Below are positions 25,664-36,310 of a stretch of 64,000 nt of DNA, piece after piece. The notes beneath the pieces are model-generated. The model was not told the DNA's origin. It was given only the letters and a program-made list of their open reading frames with translations, and searched no databases. Where the stretch lies: NCBI RefSeq assembly GCF_000820185.1, contig NZ_CDCA01000046.1, positions 20,033-84,032 on the forward strand, read 5' to 3'. Source of the stretch: Aeromonas tecta. GTDB taxonomy: Bacteria > Pseudomonadota > Gammaproteobacteria > Enterobacterales > Aeromonadaceae. Numbering within the stretch: position 1 is the first letter of the stretch; each line of letters begins with the position of its first letter. The translations under genes were made by a program, and so were the position numbers.

Positions 25664-25888
25664 ATGGCCAGGGAATGGCGCCACATGAAGAGGCAGCCAT
25701 CGGGCAGCGCTGCATCATACGTGAAGCCTGCGAACGCTCACAGCCTCCCTGCGCATGGCGGCGACACCCACCGCCGCGTCTGCGTCACGGAAACCGCGCT
25801 CATCCGCTCCCGCCTGCGGGGTTCACCGATAAAATTTTTTGCAAAAGTGGATTACCGCAAAGCCATAGGCCCAGACCGCGCCAGATAA
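25664..25888 (+). CDS. Possible small protein at the prophage right end
   Basis: A 74-codon frame (alternative ATG at 25685) encodes a very basic peptide with ASYVKPANAHSLPAHGGDTH. The wording reminds me of small hypothetical proteins annotated next to phage ends in related bacteria, but I cannot confirm that. There is no good ribosome-binding site. It may simply be a conserved DNA element that happens to be open. Confidence 0.25.
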   Translation: MAREWRHMKRQPSGSAASYVKPANAHSLPAHGGDTHRRVCVTETALIRSRLRGSPIKFFAKVDYRKAIGPDRAR

Positions 25889-26159
25889 AGGATCTTCGGC
25901 TTGGTGAGGATCTGAAAGGATCGAAGGAAAGTGCAGGGTTTTACAGTTTGAAAGAGGTCTGGTTAGCGATACCTAAAACGTAAGCCTTTGAATGTATTAG
26001 AGTGGCCGTGTTTTCCGTGAGGATTTGAAAAATCAGGAAGGATCCGGTTTGGTGCGAGGGGACCGCTGGAAGACATTTTGTTTCAGACAGTTAGGTGTAA
26101 TGAGGGGGGATTTGATAACTGAAACTTTGAAAGGGCTCAGCGACCTTGGATACGCTGGT

Positions 26160-26201
26160 TGACCTGCCCCACAGAAAATAGATTTTCTGTGGGGCAGGTC
26201 A
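26160..26201. repeat. 42-bp near-perfect palindrome (19-bp arms)
   Basis: TGACCTGCCCCACAGAAAA and its exact complement are separated by TAGA. The outer ends TGACCTGCCCC look like terminal inverted repeats of IS3-family elements, but no transposase or target duplication is visible. It could instead be a strong transcription terminator or a MITE remnant. Confidence 0.85.
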
Positions 26202-26306
26202 CGCTTGATACTGCTCTAGTAGAAGTGGACCCCCTGGCCGGTTACTGAGTTGATTCATAGCTCCACATTGCCATAGCGTGGACACATTTAGGGCGAAAGA
26301 AAAGAA

Positions 26307-26515
26307 AAATCCATTAATTTCAAAAACATAGGAAACAAAAAAAGACAGCCTAGGCAGTCATGGTAACCACAACATCAACGAACTGCGTTGATCATTGGTT
26401 TCACCGGTGCGTCCGCCAAACAAAAAAGCCCCAGCGATGACTGGGGCTTTTTATTTCTAGTTTCTCGATGTGGTCACTACGTGGACAAGAATTAAAATAA
26501 ATCCTTTTATTTCAA
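26307..26515. repeat. Imperfect direct repeats flanking a terminator-bearing segment
   Basis: A 17-bp sequence at 26307-26323 (AAATCCATTAATTTCAA) recurs with two mismatches at 26499-26515. Each is preceded by CGTGGACA (26277-26284 and 26480-26487). The segment between has a 7-bp hairpin (ATCAACG...CGTTGAT) and a strong terminator, so it may be a small RNA gene or part of attR. Confidence 0.5.
26423..26452 (+). terminator. Intrinsic terminator of an unidentified transcript
   Basis: Arms AAAAAGCCCCAG and CTGGGGCTTTTT enclose the loop CGATGA, a very strong intrinsic terminator that works in either direction. No coding gene ends at it, which points to a small RNA or a lost gene upstream. Confidence 0.85.
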
Positions 26516-26534
26516 TTAATTAGCCTGTCAACTC

Positions 26535-26553
26535 AAGGCGCTCAACGCGCCTT
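26535..26553 (+). terminator. Intrinsic terminator
   Basis: AAGGCGC, loop TCAAC, GCGCCTT then TTT. The T-tail is on the plus strand, so it would stop rightward transcripts from the prophage side before they run antisense into phoU. Confidence 0.75.
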
Positions 26554-26646
26554 TTTATTCATTTACAACGGATTACTGGCCGATAGACCGCATAATCAGC
26601 CGTCTTGGTTGTCGCCGTGCCAGCCGTATTGAGCCAGCAATCAGAC

Positions 26647-27357
26647 TCAATGTTTGCCGAGCAAGTCGCTCAGCTCATCAGCCTTGGTGTGGCGCACGTC
26701 CTTGCCCTTGACGTAGTAGACGATGTATTCGCAGATGTGCTGGCAACGATCGCCGACCCGCTCGATGGCGCGCGCCGCCCACAGCACGTTCAGTACCTGG
26801 GGTATGGTGCGCGGATCTTCCATCATGTAGGTCATCAGCTCGCGGATGATGGACTCGTACTCCCGGTCCACCTTGTCATCTTCCTTGTAGACGACGATGG
26901 CCGCCTCCAGATCCATGCGGGCGAAGGCGTCGAGCACGTCGTGCAGCATCTTGATGGTGCGACGCCCCATGTTCTCGAGCGACACCAGCGGCGGCTGCGG
27001 CTTGTTGGCGTTGTCGGTCAGCATGCGGGCAATCTTGTCCGCCACGTCGCCGATGCGCTCCAGATCGGTGATGGTCTTGATGATGGCCATCACCAGGCGC
27101 AGGTCGGAGGCGGTGGGCTGGCGCTTGGCGATGATGCGGGTGCACTCTTCGTCGATCGCCACTTCCATCGCATTGACCTTGTGGTCGTTGGCTACTATCT
27201 TGCGCGCCGCATCCAGATCCTGGATGTGAATGGCGGCGATGGCATCAGTCAGCTGCTGCTCGACCAGGCCGCCCATCACCAGCACCTGATTACGCACGTT
27301 TTCCAGCTCGGCATTGAACTGACCGGAGATGTGTTTATTGAGGTTCATATTGTCCAT
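26647..27357 (-). CDS. phoU: Phosphate signalling protein PhoU
   Basis: The 236-residue helical protein contains the PhoU repeats ([22 protein letters not shown] ... [17 protein letters not shown] and, in the second half, [18 protein letters not shown]). The ExxxD metal sites lie in the ERIGD and ERVGD helices. It modulates PstSCAB and PhoR so that the Pho regulon is off when phosphate is plentiful. AAGGAT lies before the ATG at 27357. It is the last gene of the pst operon, 158 bp after pstB. That gap holds two degenerate copies of its own 5' end. Confidence 0.95.
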   Translation of the reverse strand: MDNMNLNKHISGQFNAELENVRNQVLVMGGLVEQQLTDAIAAIHIQDLDAARKIVANDHKVNAMEVAIDEECTRIIAKRQPTASDLRLVMAIIKTITDLERIGDVADKIARMLTDNANKPQPPLVSLENMGRRTIKMLHDVLDAFARMDLEAAIVVYKEDDKVDREYESIIRELMTYMMEDPRTIPQVLNVLWAARAIERVGDRCQHICEYIVYYVKGKDVRHTKADELSDLLGKH

Positions 27358-27387
27358 ACAAATAATCCTTATTGCTCCGATTATGCC

Positions 27388-27438
27388 TTAGCCACTGAAC
27401 TGACCGCTAATGCGTTTATTGACGTTCAGGCTGTTCAT
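27388..27438 (-). CDS. 16-codon ORF, truncated copy of the phoU start
   Basis: Reads MNSLNVNKRISGQFSG then TAA. It matches the phoU start ([14 protein letters not shown]) at both protein and DNA level and lies 31 bp upstream of it. This looks like a partial tandem duplication that has kept an ATG, a reading frame and an early stop. It might act as a leader peptide that affects phoU translation. There is no strong ribosome-binding site. Confidence 0.45.
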   Translation of the reverse strand: MNSLNVNKRISGQFSG

Positions 27439-27484
27439 ACCAATAACACCCTTTGTCGTGTTTATTGACCTTCAGGCTATTCAT
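27416..27484 (-). CDS. 22-codon ORF, second truncated copy of the phoU start
   Basis: Reads MNSLKVNKHDKGCYWYEQPERQ then TAA. Its first eight codons match the other copy and phoU (N-x-L-x-x-NK), after which the frame diverges. It overlaps the start of the 16-codon ORF. GGGTT lies about 8 bases before the ATG. It is probably a decayed duplication. Confidence 0.4.
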   Translation of the reverse strand: MNSLKVNKHDKGCYWYEQPERQ

Positions 27485-27515
27485 ATCAATAACCCTTTGT
27501 CCCATCGCTCGGGTC

Positions 27516-28334
27516 TTAGCCGTAACGACCGGTGATGTAGTCCTCGGTCTTCTTCTTGGCCGGGGTGGTGAAGATGGTGTTGGTGTTCGAGTACTCGATG
27601 AGCTCGCCCATGTACATGAAGGCGGTCTGATCCGACACCCGCGCTGCCTGCTGCATGTTGTGGGTGACGATAACCACGGTGAACTGGCTCTTGAGCTCGT
27701 TGATCAGCTCCTCGATAGTCAGGGTGGAGATAGGATCCAGCGCCGAGGTCGGTTCATCGAGCAGCAAGACTTCCGGCTCGATGGCGATGGCACGGGCGAT
27801 GACCAGACGCTGCTGCTGACCACCGGACAGGCCGAAGGCATTGTCATGCAGCCGATCCTTCACCTCTTCCCACAGGGCCGCGCCGCGCAGTGAACGTTCG
27901 GCGGCCTCATCCAGGGTGCGGCGGTCGTTGATGCCCTGCAGACGCAGGCCATAAACCACGTTCTCGTAGATGGACTTGGGGAAGGGGTTGGGGCGCTGGA
28001 ACACCATGCCCACCTGACGGCGCAGGGCGGAAACATCCACGCTCTTGTCATAGATGTTGTGGCCGTGCAGCTGGATCTCTCCCTCGATGCGGCAGATCTC
28101 CACCAGATCGTTCATCCGGTTGATGCAGCGCAGCAGAGTCGACTTACCACAACCGGACGGGCCGATAAAAGCCGTCACCTGCCCTTTCGGGATCTTCATG
28201 TTGACGTTGAACAGCGCCTGCTTGTTGCCGTAATACAGGTTGAGATCCTTGACCTCGAGCGCGGTCTGTTCCGGGCTCAGGTTGAGCAAGTCCAGGGCGG
28301 TATGCTGGGTCGAAGTCGGTGTTACGTTGATCAT
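27516..28334 (-). CDS. pstB: Phosphate ABC transporter ATPase PstB
   Basis: The 272-residue ATPase has Walker [10 protein letters not shown], signature LSGGQQQRL, Walker [14 protein letters not shown] and the switch His in VTHNMQQA. It powers high-affinity phosphate import through PstC and PstA. TGAGGTAACAG precedes the ATG. It lies 103 bp after pstA and contains the typical PstB ending ([16 protein letters not shown]). Confidence 0.97.
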   Translation of the reverse strand: MINVTPTSTQHTALDLLNLSPEQTALEVKDLNLYYGNKQALFNVNMKIPKGQVTAFIGPSGCGKSTLLRCINRMNDLVEICRIEGEIQLHGHNIYDKSVDVSALRRQVGMVFQRPNPFPKSIYENVVYGLRLQGINDRRTLDEAAERSLRGAALWEEVKDRLHDNAFGLSGGQQQRLVIARAIAIEPEVLLLDEPTSALDPISTLTIEELINELKSQFTVVIVTHNMQQAARVSDQTAFMYMGELIEYSNTNTIFTTPAKKKTEDYITGRYG

Positions 28335-28437
28335 CTGTTACCTCAATCAGTTCAAGGTGGCCGGATGTACTCCGGCGACCATCATGCTGCTGATGGCGGC
28401 CGCTGGCCGCGCATCTCTTGTCTCTGGGGTGGCTGGA

Positions 28438-30087
28438 TTAATGCTCCAGCGACCGGAATTTCTCACGCAGGTGGTTACGAATACCGATAGCCGTCAAATT
28501 CAGGCCGACGATCACCGTCACCAGCAGGAAGGAGGTGGCATACACCAGCGGCCTTGCCGCCTCGACGTTCGGGCTCTGGAAGCCGACGTCGTAGATGTGG
28601 AAGCCCAGGTGCATGAACTTGCGCTCCACGTGCAGGTACGGGAAGTTGCCATCCATCGGCAGGGTCGGTGCCAATTTCACCACCCCCACCAGCATCAGCG
28701 GCGCCACTTCACCAGCTGCGCGCGCTATCGCAAGGATAAGGCCGGTCATGATGGCCGGGCTCGCCATGGGCAACACGATGCGCCACAGGGTCTCGGCCTG
28801 GGTGGCGCCCAGCGCCAGCGAGCCTTGACGAATGGTACTCGGGATACGCGCCAGCCCCTCTTCGGTGGAGACGATCACCACCGGCAGGGTCAGGATAGCC
28901 AGGGTCAGCGCCGACCAGATGACGCCGGGGGAGCCAAAGGTCGGGCTCGGCAGCGCTTCCGGATAGAACAGCTGATCGAGCGAGCCGCCGAGCGTGTAGA
29001 CGAAGAAGCCCAGACCAAACACCCCGTACACGATGGAAGGCACACCCGCCAGGTTGATCACCGCGATGCGGATGATCTTGGTCAGGTTGTTCTTGCCCGC
29101 GTATTCGTGCAGGTAGACCGCCGCCACCACGCCGAGTGGCGTGACGATGACCGCCATCAACAGCACCATGAACACGGTCCCGAAGATGGCCGGGAACACG
29201 CCGCCCTCGGTGTTGGCCTCGCGGGGGTCATCGGAGACAAACTTGCCAATCTGATGGAACCAGTGCCCCACCTTGGCCGGCAGGCTCATGTCGTTGGGCC
29301 ATACCACGTCCAGTACCTTGGACATGGGCATGCTGACCAGTTCGCCACGCATGTCCTTGACGGTGATGGAGTCCCGGTCCGCCTGGGTGCGCAGGGAGAA
29401 CAGCTCCTTCTCCAGCACCTGGTAGCTATCGTTGAGGGTCTGCCGCTGTTTGGCGAGATCCATCTTGAGTGCGTCAGTCAGTTCCCCTTCCAGCTCGGCC
29501 TTGCGCTCTTTCAGGCGCAGCCGCTCCAGCTGGTAGTTGATGCTGCCGATGTCACCCTTTTGCAGATCGTTGGCCTGTTCGGAAAGCGCATTGGCCCGGG
29601 CCAGCACCCGCTGCAGAGCGGGGTGCAAGTCTGCCGTCAGCGCCTTGCCATCTTCTTTCACCCCAACGATGTAGCCGTAGAAGTTGCCGTTGGTGGTGCG
29701 CTCGACCATGGCGAGCTCGGCCGGCAGGGTCCGGGACTTGATGTCGGTCTCCAGCACCCAGCGAAAATCGAGGTCGACGAATTCGCGGTTGCCGGTCTTG
29801 ACCAGATAACGGGTCAGCTCCTCGCGATCCTCCCCGGCCAGCGCCTGACCGGCGGAGCGCAGCCGCTCGACCGGAACCAGTTCACGATCGTTGATCTCGC
29901 CGATCAGCACGCTCTTGTTGCCATGCTCATCCTGCAACTGCCACTCATAGATGGGGTGCGGCCAGAAGTAGATCAGACCACGCCAGCCGATCAGCAGCAA
30001 CAGACCCAGTACCGCTATCAGACTCAGGCTGACGGCACCGCCGGTCATCCAGATCCAGGGGGCCCCTGATTTAAACCACTTACCCAT
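28438..30087 (-). CDS. pstA: Phosphate ABC transporter permease PstA (long type)
   Basis: The 549-residue permease starts at ATG 30087 (AAGGAATCGATA upstream); ATG 30105 is less likely. It has one N-terminal membrane segment, a large soluble insert of about 230 residues with a charged coiled-coil stretch (around residues 150-215), then the normal permease core. The core carries the EAA-like loop LARIPSTIRQGSLALGATQAETLWRIVLPMASPAIMTG. E. coli PstA is about 296 residues; the long form is usual in Vibrio/Aeromonas-type bacteria. It follows pstC by 51 bp. Confidence 0.93.
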   Translation of the reverse strand: MGKWFKSGAPWIWMTGGAVSLSLIAVLGLLLLIGWRGLIYFWPHPIYEWQLQDEHGNKSVLIGEINDRELVPVERLRSAGQALAGEDREELTRYLVKTGNREFVDLDFRWVLETDIKSRTLPAELAMVERTTNGNFYGYIVGVKEDGKALTADLHPALQRVLARANALSEQANDLQKGDIGSINYQLERLRLKERKAELEGELTDALKMDLAKQRQTLNDSYQVLEKELFSLRTQADRDSITVKDMRGELVSMPMSKVLDVVWPNDMSLPAKVGHWFHQIGKFVSDDPREANTEGGVFPAIFGTVFMVLLMAVIVTPLGVVAAVYLHEYAGKNNLTKIIRIAVINLAGVPSIVYGVFGLGFFVYTLGGSLDQLFYPEALPSPTFGSPGVIWSALTLAILTLPVVIVSTEEGLARIPSTIRQGSLALGATQAETLWRIVLPMASPAIMTGLILAIARAAGEVAPLMLVGVVKLAPTLPMDGNFPYLHVERKFMHLGFHIYDVGFQSPNVEAARPLVYATSFLLVTVIVGLNLTAIGIRNHLREKFRSLEH

Positions 30088-30138
30088 TATCGATTCCTTG
30101 TTCATATACAGAACGCCGCTTTTTAATAGAACTGCGCA

Positions 30139-32376
30139 TTACAGAGAGCTGTATTTTTCGCGCAACCGCTGACGGATGAACTCGGCCAGGGTGTTGAACA
30201 TAAAGGTGAAGACAAACAGGACGAAGGCCGCGAGGAACAGAACCCGATAGTGGGAGCTGCCCACTTCCGATTCCGGCATTTCCACCGCGATATTCGCCGC
30301 CAGGGTGCGCAGCCCCTGGAACATGGAGAAGTCCATGATGGGGGTATTGCCGGTCGCCATCAGCACTATCATGGTCTCGCCCACGGCGCGGCCAAGGCCC
30401 ATCATCACCGCCGAGAAGATGCCCGGACTCGCGGTCAGGATCACCACCCGGCTCAGGGTTTGCCAGGGCGTGGCGCCGAGCGCGAGCGACCCTTGGGTGA
30501 GGTGCTTGGGCACCGAGAACACCGCATCCTCGGCGATGGAGAAGATGGTGGGAATGACCGCAAAGCCCATGGCGATACCGACCACCAGGGAGTTGCGCTG
30601 GTCAAACTTGATACCCATCTCGTTGGTCAGCCAGATGCGCGAATCCCCGTGCATGAAGGCGTTCTCGATGAGCGGGCTCAGGGCGAAGGCGCCCCAACCG
30701 ATGAACAGCAGCACCGGAATGAGCAAGATGGCGTGCCAGCCGTCCGGCAGCCAGGTCCGGCCGCGCTCCGGCAGGTAGTTCCAGATCAGCGCCGTCAGCA
30801 GCATCCCCATCGGCAGCAGGATCAGTAGCAGGATCACCCCGGGTAGCGCCCCTTCGATGATGGGGGCGAGCCAGAGACCGGCCAGGAAGCCCAGGATCAC
30901 GGTCGGCAGCGCCGCCATGATTTCTACCGTCGGCTTGACGTATTTGCGCAGGCCCGCCGACATGAAGTAGGCGGTATAGATGGCACCGGCCACACCGAGC
31001 GGCACCGCGAACAGCATGGCGTAGAAGGAAGCCTTGAGGGTCCCGAACACCAGCGGTACCAGGCTCAGCTTGGCTTCAAAATCGTTGCTGGCGGAGGTGG
31101 ACTGCCACACATATTGCGGCTCGGGATAGCCTTCGTACCACACCTGTTGCCAGAGCGCCGACCAGGTCACCTCGGGGTGATCGTTCTCGACAGAGAACAA
31201 CTTGAAGTTGTTCTCCTGCTGCATCATCAACAGGTTATGGCGAGGGGAGATGGCCAGCGCCGCCAGGGCGCCGCCTTCGACCTTCTCGCTCAACAGCTTG
31301 GTCTCGCCGGTGGCGTGGAAGAAGCTGACGGTACCGTCCTTGGCGCTGCTGATGAAGCCCTTACGGAAGTGCTCGGGGGTCAGCAGGTCGACCGGGCCAT
31401 CACCCTTGAAGTCGCGGATCTGGGCGAACTGGCGCTTGCCATCCTTCGCGACTTCGAACCACTGGGAGATGATGCCGTTGTCATTGCCCACCAGCAGAGA
31501 AGAGGCGCCGGAGAGCAGCTCGACCTGGGTCACGTTGGCGTTGGGGGCGTTGATTTCCATCACGTCGCGCAGCGAGATGTCGCTGAGGTTGTGAATGTCA
31601 TAGACCGACAGACGGTTGCCTTCGCGCACGAACAGCACGCGCAGGTTGGGGGTCAGCAACATCTGATCCACATGGCGCGGCAGGGAGGGAATGGCGTAGT
31701 TTTGGCTGCTCCACTCCACTTCGCCGGAGAGGAAGTTCTCCTCGCCGCTCAGTACCGTCATCACGCCACGACCGTCTTCAGTCATGGCGGCGGCGGCCAT
31801 CTTGTCCTTGGTCGCCTCAAATACCAGGTGCTGCAACGCCTTGCCCTGGGGATCGACCACCATGGGCTCCTCACCGAAGGGATATTGCAGGCTGGGTTCG
31901 ATGACCCGCACGTCGTTGGGATAGGAGACCTTGAAATAAGGCTGAACGACCTGCGCCTTGCCATCGGCAAAGCCATAGGCGATCAGCTTCTGGCCCGGGG
32001 CCGGGGTCGCGACGGCGGTGATCTTGCCGGCAATCTGGGTCTGACCCAGCACCTGACCCACCTTGAGGTTGCCATCGGCTTGCACCACGAAGAAGCTGAC
32101 CTGACCCTGGTCGCTGAAGCGATAACCGATCTCGTTCTGCTCTTCAACGCCAAGCCAGGCGGTCTTGCCCTGTACCGGCAAGGTGAAGGAGGAGGTTGCT
32201 TCCATGCTGGCGCCATTGAAGATGGGTTTCACCACATAGAGCAGATAGAAGAATATAAGCAACAGGGCCACCAGTACCAGACCACCCCCTGTGGTCACTC
32301 CGTACTTGGCCAACTTGTCCTTGATCCGGCGTTTTCTACTGCCCGCCATGACCAGGTTGATCGATTCCGATGACAT
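30139..32376 (-). CDS. pstC: Phosphate ABC transporter permease PstC (long type)
   Basis: From ATG 32376 (TTGAGGTTTTGC upstream) the protein is 745 residues, more than twice the E. coli length. After one N-terminal membrane segment (about residues 27-49) comes a periplasmic domain of about 350 residues with beta-propeller-like, repeated hydrophobic stretches. The permease core follows, with the EAA loop SVPKHLTQGSLALGATPWQTLSRVVILTASPGIFSA. It heads the operon behind a Pho box. No pstS is in the window, so the binding protein is encoded elsewhere. Confidence 0.93.
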   Translation of the reverse strand: MSSESINLVMAGSRKRRIKDKLAKYGVTTGGGLVLVALLLIFFYLLYVVKPIFNGASMEATSSFTLPVQGKTAWLGVEEQNEIGYRFSDQGQVSFFVVQADGNLKVGQVLGQTQIAGKITAVATPAPGQKLIAYGFADGKAQVVQPYFKVSYPNDVRVIEPSLQYPFGEEPMVVDPQGKALQHLVFEATKDKMAAAAMTEDGRGVMTVLSGEENFLSGEVEWSSQNYAIPSLPRHVDQMLLTPNLRVLFVREGNRLSVYDIHNLSDISLRDVMEINAPNANVTQVELLSGASSLLVGNDNGIISQWFEVAKDGKRQFAQIRDFKGDGPVDLLTPEHFRKGFISSAKDGTVSFFHATGETKLLSEKVEGGALAALAISPRHNLLMMQQENNFKLFSVENDHPEVTWSALWQQVWYEGYPEPQYVWQSTSASNDFEAKLSLVPLVFGTLKASFYAMLFAVPLGVAGAIYTAYFMSAGLRKYVKPTVEIMAALPTVILGFLAGLWLAPIIEGALPGVILLLILLPMGMLLTALIWNYLPERGRTWLPDGWHAILLIPVLLFIGWGAFALSPLIENAFMHGDSRIWLTNEMGIKFDQRNSLVVGIAMGFAVIPTIFSIAEDAVFSVPKHLTQGSLALGATPWQTLSRVVILTASPGIFSAVMMGLGRAVGETMIVLMATGNTPIMDFSMFQGLRTLAANIAVEMPESEVGSSHYRVLFLAAFVLFVFTFMFNTLAEFIRQRLREKYSSL

Positions 32377-32408
32377 GCAAAACCTCAATGTGAGCTAGGC
32401 TTGGCGGC

Positions 32409-32442
32409 ATTATATGGCGGTTGCATGACAGTTTTGTTACAT
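32409..32442 (-). promoter_or_regulatory. Pho box and PhoB-dependent promoter of pstCAB-phoU
   Basis: On the minus strand ATGTAAC-AAAA-CTGTCAT (32442-32425) is a direct 7-mer repeat with 4-nt spacing. It is followed 10 bp later by a perfect TATAAT (32414-32409). This is the standard PhoB-activated architecture, with the Pho box replacing the -35. The transcript would start about 26 bp before pstC. Confidence 0.85.
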
Positions 32443-32552
32443 CAAGGGTGATGAAGAGCAGGTTCTTTGCAGGAGAAGCGACGCGCTGCAGCGATCAGAA
32501 ATGATAGCTGCAACTTACTGTTTATAAAGGGGGATTCGATATAGTGAAGCGC

Positions 32553-32572
32553 AGGGGAAGCCGATGCTTCCC
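32553..32572. terminator. Hairpin after tadA
   Basis: GGGGAAGC, loop CGAT, GCTTCCCC. It lies 9 bp beyond the tadA stop. The U-tail is poor on either strand, so it may be a weak or Rho-assisted terminator. Confidence 0.45.
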
Positions 32573-32580
32573 CACATTGA

Positions 32581-33426
<846 letters not shown>

Positions 33427-33503
33427 CGGTGTGTAGCGCAGCCAGGTAGCGCATCTGCATGGGGTGTAGAGGGTCGGAGGTTCGAATCCTCTCACACCGA
33501 CCA
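33427..33503 (+). tRNA. tRNA-Pro(GGG)
   Basis: The 77-nt cloverleaf starts CGGTGTG and ends CACACCG-ACCA, so the CCA is encoded. D-loop AGCGCAGCCAGGTAGCGC, anticodon stem TCTGC/GTAGA around loop ATGGGGT (anticodon GGG), and T-arm GGAGG-TTCGAAT-CCTCT are all intact. It is similar to E. coli proL. Confidence 0.96.
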
Positions 33504-33513
33504 TTTTCCCCGA

Positions 33514-33543
33514 AAATAGCCCAGTCTCTCGACTGGGCTATTT
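33514..33543 (+). terminator. Terminator of tRNA-Pro
   Basis: Arms AAATAGCCCAGTC and GACTGGGCTATTT around TCTC, continuing into a T run. It lies 10 bp after the tRNA CCA. Confidence 0.9.
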
Positions 33544-33780
33544 TTTTGTCTGCACTTTCTTCCCCACGCTATCTTCTTCTCTTATTCTCGTCTGCACCTC
33601 GCCATCCTGCTGCCATCGACCACAAACACAGCGCTGGCATGTTTTTTATACAGAACCACTTGAAGCTTTTATAAAGTGTCGCTAGGATACGCAACTTTTC
33701 CGCCGGCCATTCATACAAGGAGGTGGATAATCGGGTGAGGGAGTCACCAACCGGCTTGCAATTCAATGAGGCAAGCACCC

Positions 33781-33921
33781 ATGACGCATATAGTTGATAC
33801 CCAGCCCGACCAGCCCCTTCTCTCGTCTCAGCCCACCGCCATCGAATCCGCTGATACCGAGTACGGCAACATGGTGCACCTCGATGTGATCGATCTCGCC
33901 GCCCCGGATGATGACTATTGA
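33781..33921 (+). CDS. Possible 46-residue acidic small protein
   Basis: ATG 33781 to TGA 33919 encodes an acidic peptide starting MTHIVDTQPDQPLL and ending LAAPDDDY. GAGGC lies about 9 bases before the ATG, and a stronger AAGGAGGTGG lies further up near 33716. It stands alone between the tRNA terminator and aceB. No family is recognised and the evidence is only the open frame. Confidence 0.3.
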   Translation: MTHIVDTQPDQPLLSSQPTAIESADTEYGNMVHLDVIDLAAPDDDY

Positions 33922-34631
33922 GGCAACCCGGTGCCATCCACCCAGTGCCACCACCTGCAACGCTCGGATGGCCGATTGTCGACCCCATCTTGCGCTATAT
34001 CTCCCGGCAAACTCTCGCCGATAAAAATAACAATAAAATGCTTAATTAATGCTCATTATTAGCATTAATAGCTACCTACATCCCTTGAACGCCCTCCTCT
34101 CCCTGCACGGTCCAATGATACAAACCTACGTTTTTGCTCGTCATTTCAATGACGCATCCCCCCTGCGCCCCTCCCCCGCTCATTTCCTTATTTGGTTTTA
34201 AACAGCAGTTCACCAACCAACGCCGCTGCGAACTGGATACTCACTGCATTCACAGTCTGTATTTCATACGCACGTTTTTACCAAGCTTGGAGTTAGGTCG
34301 GGATTTGTTTTTGCATTGGTAATTTTATTACGTAATTAATTACATTTTGCGTGTCTGGTAGAGCGCCCATCTACCCTGCCTGGGGAGCGGGATGAACAAG
34401 AGCATAACCATCTGCGTAGAGCTTTTACGCTAACCAAATAAATCCATTAAAAACATAATCTTAATAACCAACCAAAAACGGCTGTTTAAAAAATGAGGTT
34501 GACGGGACGCACAATGTTTTGCACCTTAGTAAGCGTGTTACCTCGCTGTTTCAACGGGGTTAAGAAAAACAGGGATCGACGTTAGTCGTAGTTAATAAGT
34601 TCAAAATGTAACTTTCAAAGGAGTGAACCCT
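33922..34631. other. Long AT-rich control region upstream of aceB
   Basis: No gene is seen. An inverted repeat TTAATGCT/AGCATTAA (34046-34053, 34061-34068, 7-nt loop) could be an operator. A second short repeat, GCGTA...TACGC, lies near 34415-34431. GGTAGAGCGC near 34361 looks like a tRNA D-arm but no tRNA can be folded around it. AAAGGAG precedes aceB. The aceBA promoter should be within this stretch. Confidence 0.4.
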
Positions 34632-36239
<1,608 letters not shown>

Positions 36240-36310
36240 ATATGAGCCCGGTACTGGGCTCGCCAATAACAAACAATGGACACGTGAAATCAATGAAAGA
36301 GGGAACTGAT

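Larger units (their letters stand above)
25641..26646. other. About 1 kb without a convincing gene: prophage right end
   Basis: After the late terminator comes a GC-rich stretch (to about 25815) with short inverted repeats such as CGGCG...CGCCG, then AT-richer DNA. Two similar segments begin GTGAGGAT at 25904 and 26017. A 42-bp palindrome, two terminators and two AAATCC-type repeats follow and are listed separately. In HP1-type phages the region after the last tail gene carries cos and then attP, so attR and possibly cos should lie here. I cannot identify the core because the left junction is outside the window. Confidence 0.5.

Noticed and set aside
28240..30069. 609-codon plus-strand frame opposite pstA
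   Set aside because: It is a shadow of the high-GC pstA gene: His/Gln/Arg-rich with no family features, while pstA has clear permease motifs on the other strand.
33569..33988. 139-codon minus-strand frame between tRNA-Pro and aceB
   Set aside because: Trp/Arg/Gly-rich composition typical of a random frame, and it runs through the tRNA-terminator region; no start signal.
34350..34400. tRNA-like sequence GGTAGAGCGC with an anticodon-like region
   Set aside because: Only a D-arm-like piece is present; no acceptor stem or T-arm can be paired, so it is not called as a tRNA.
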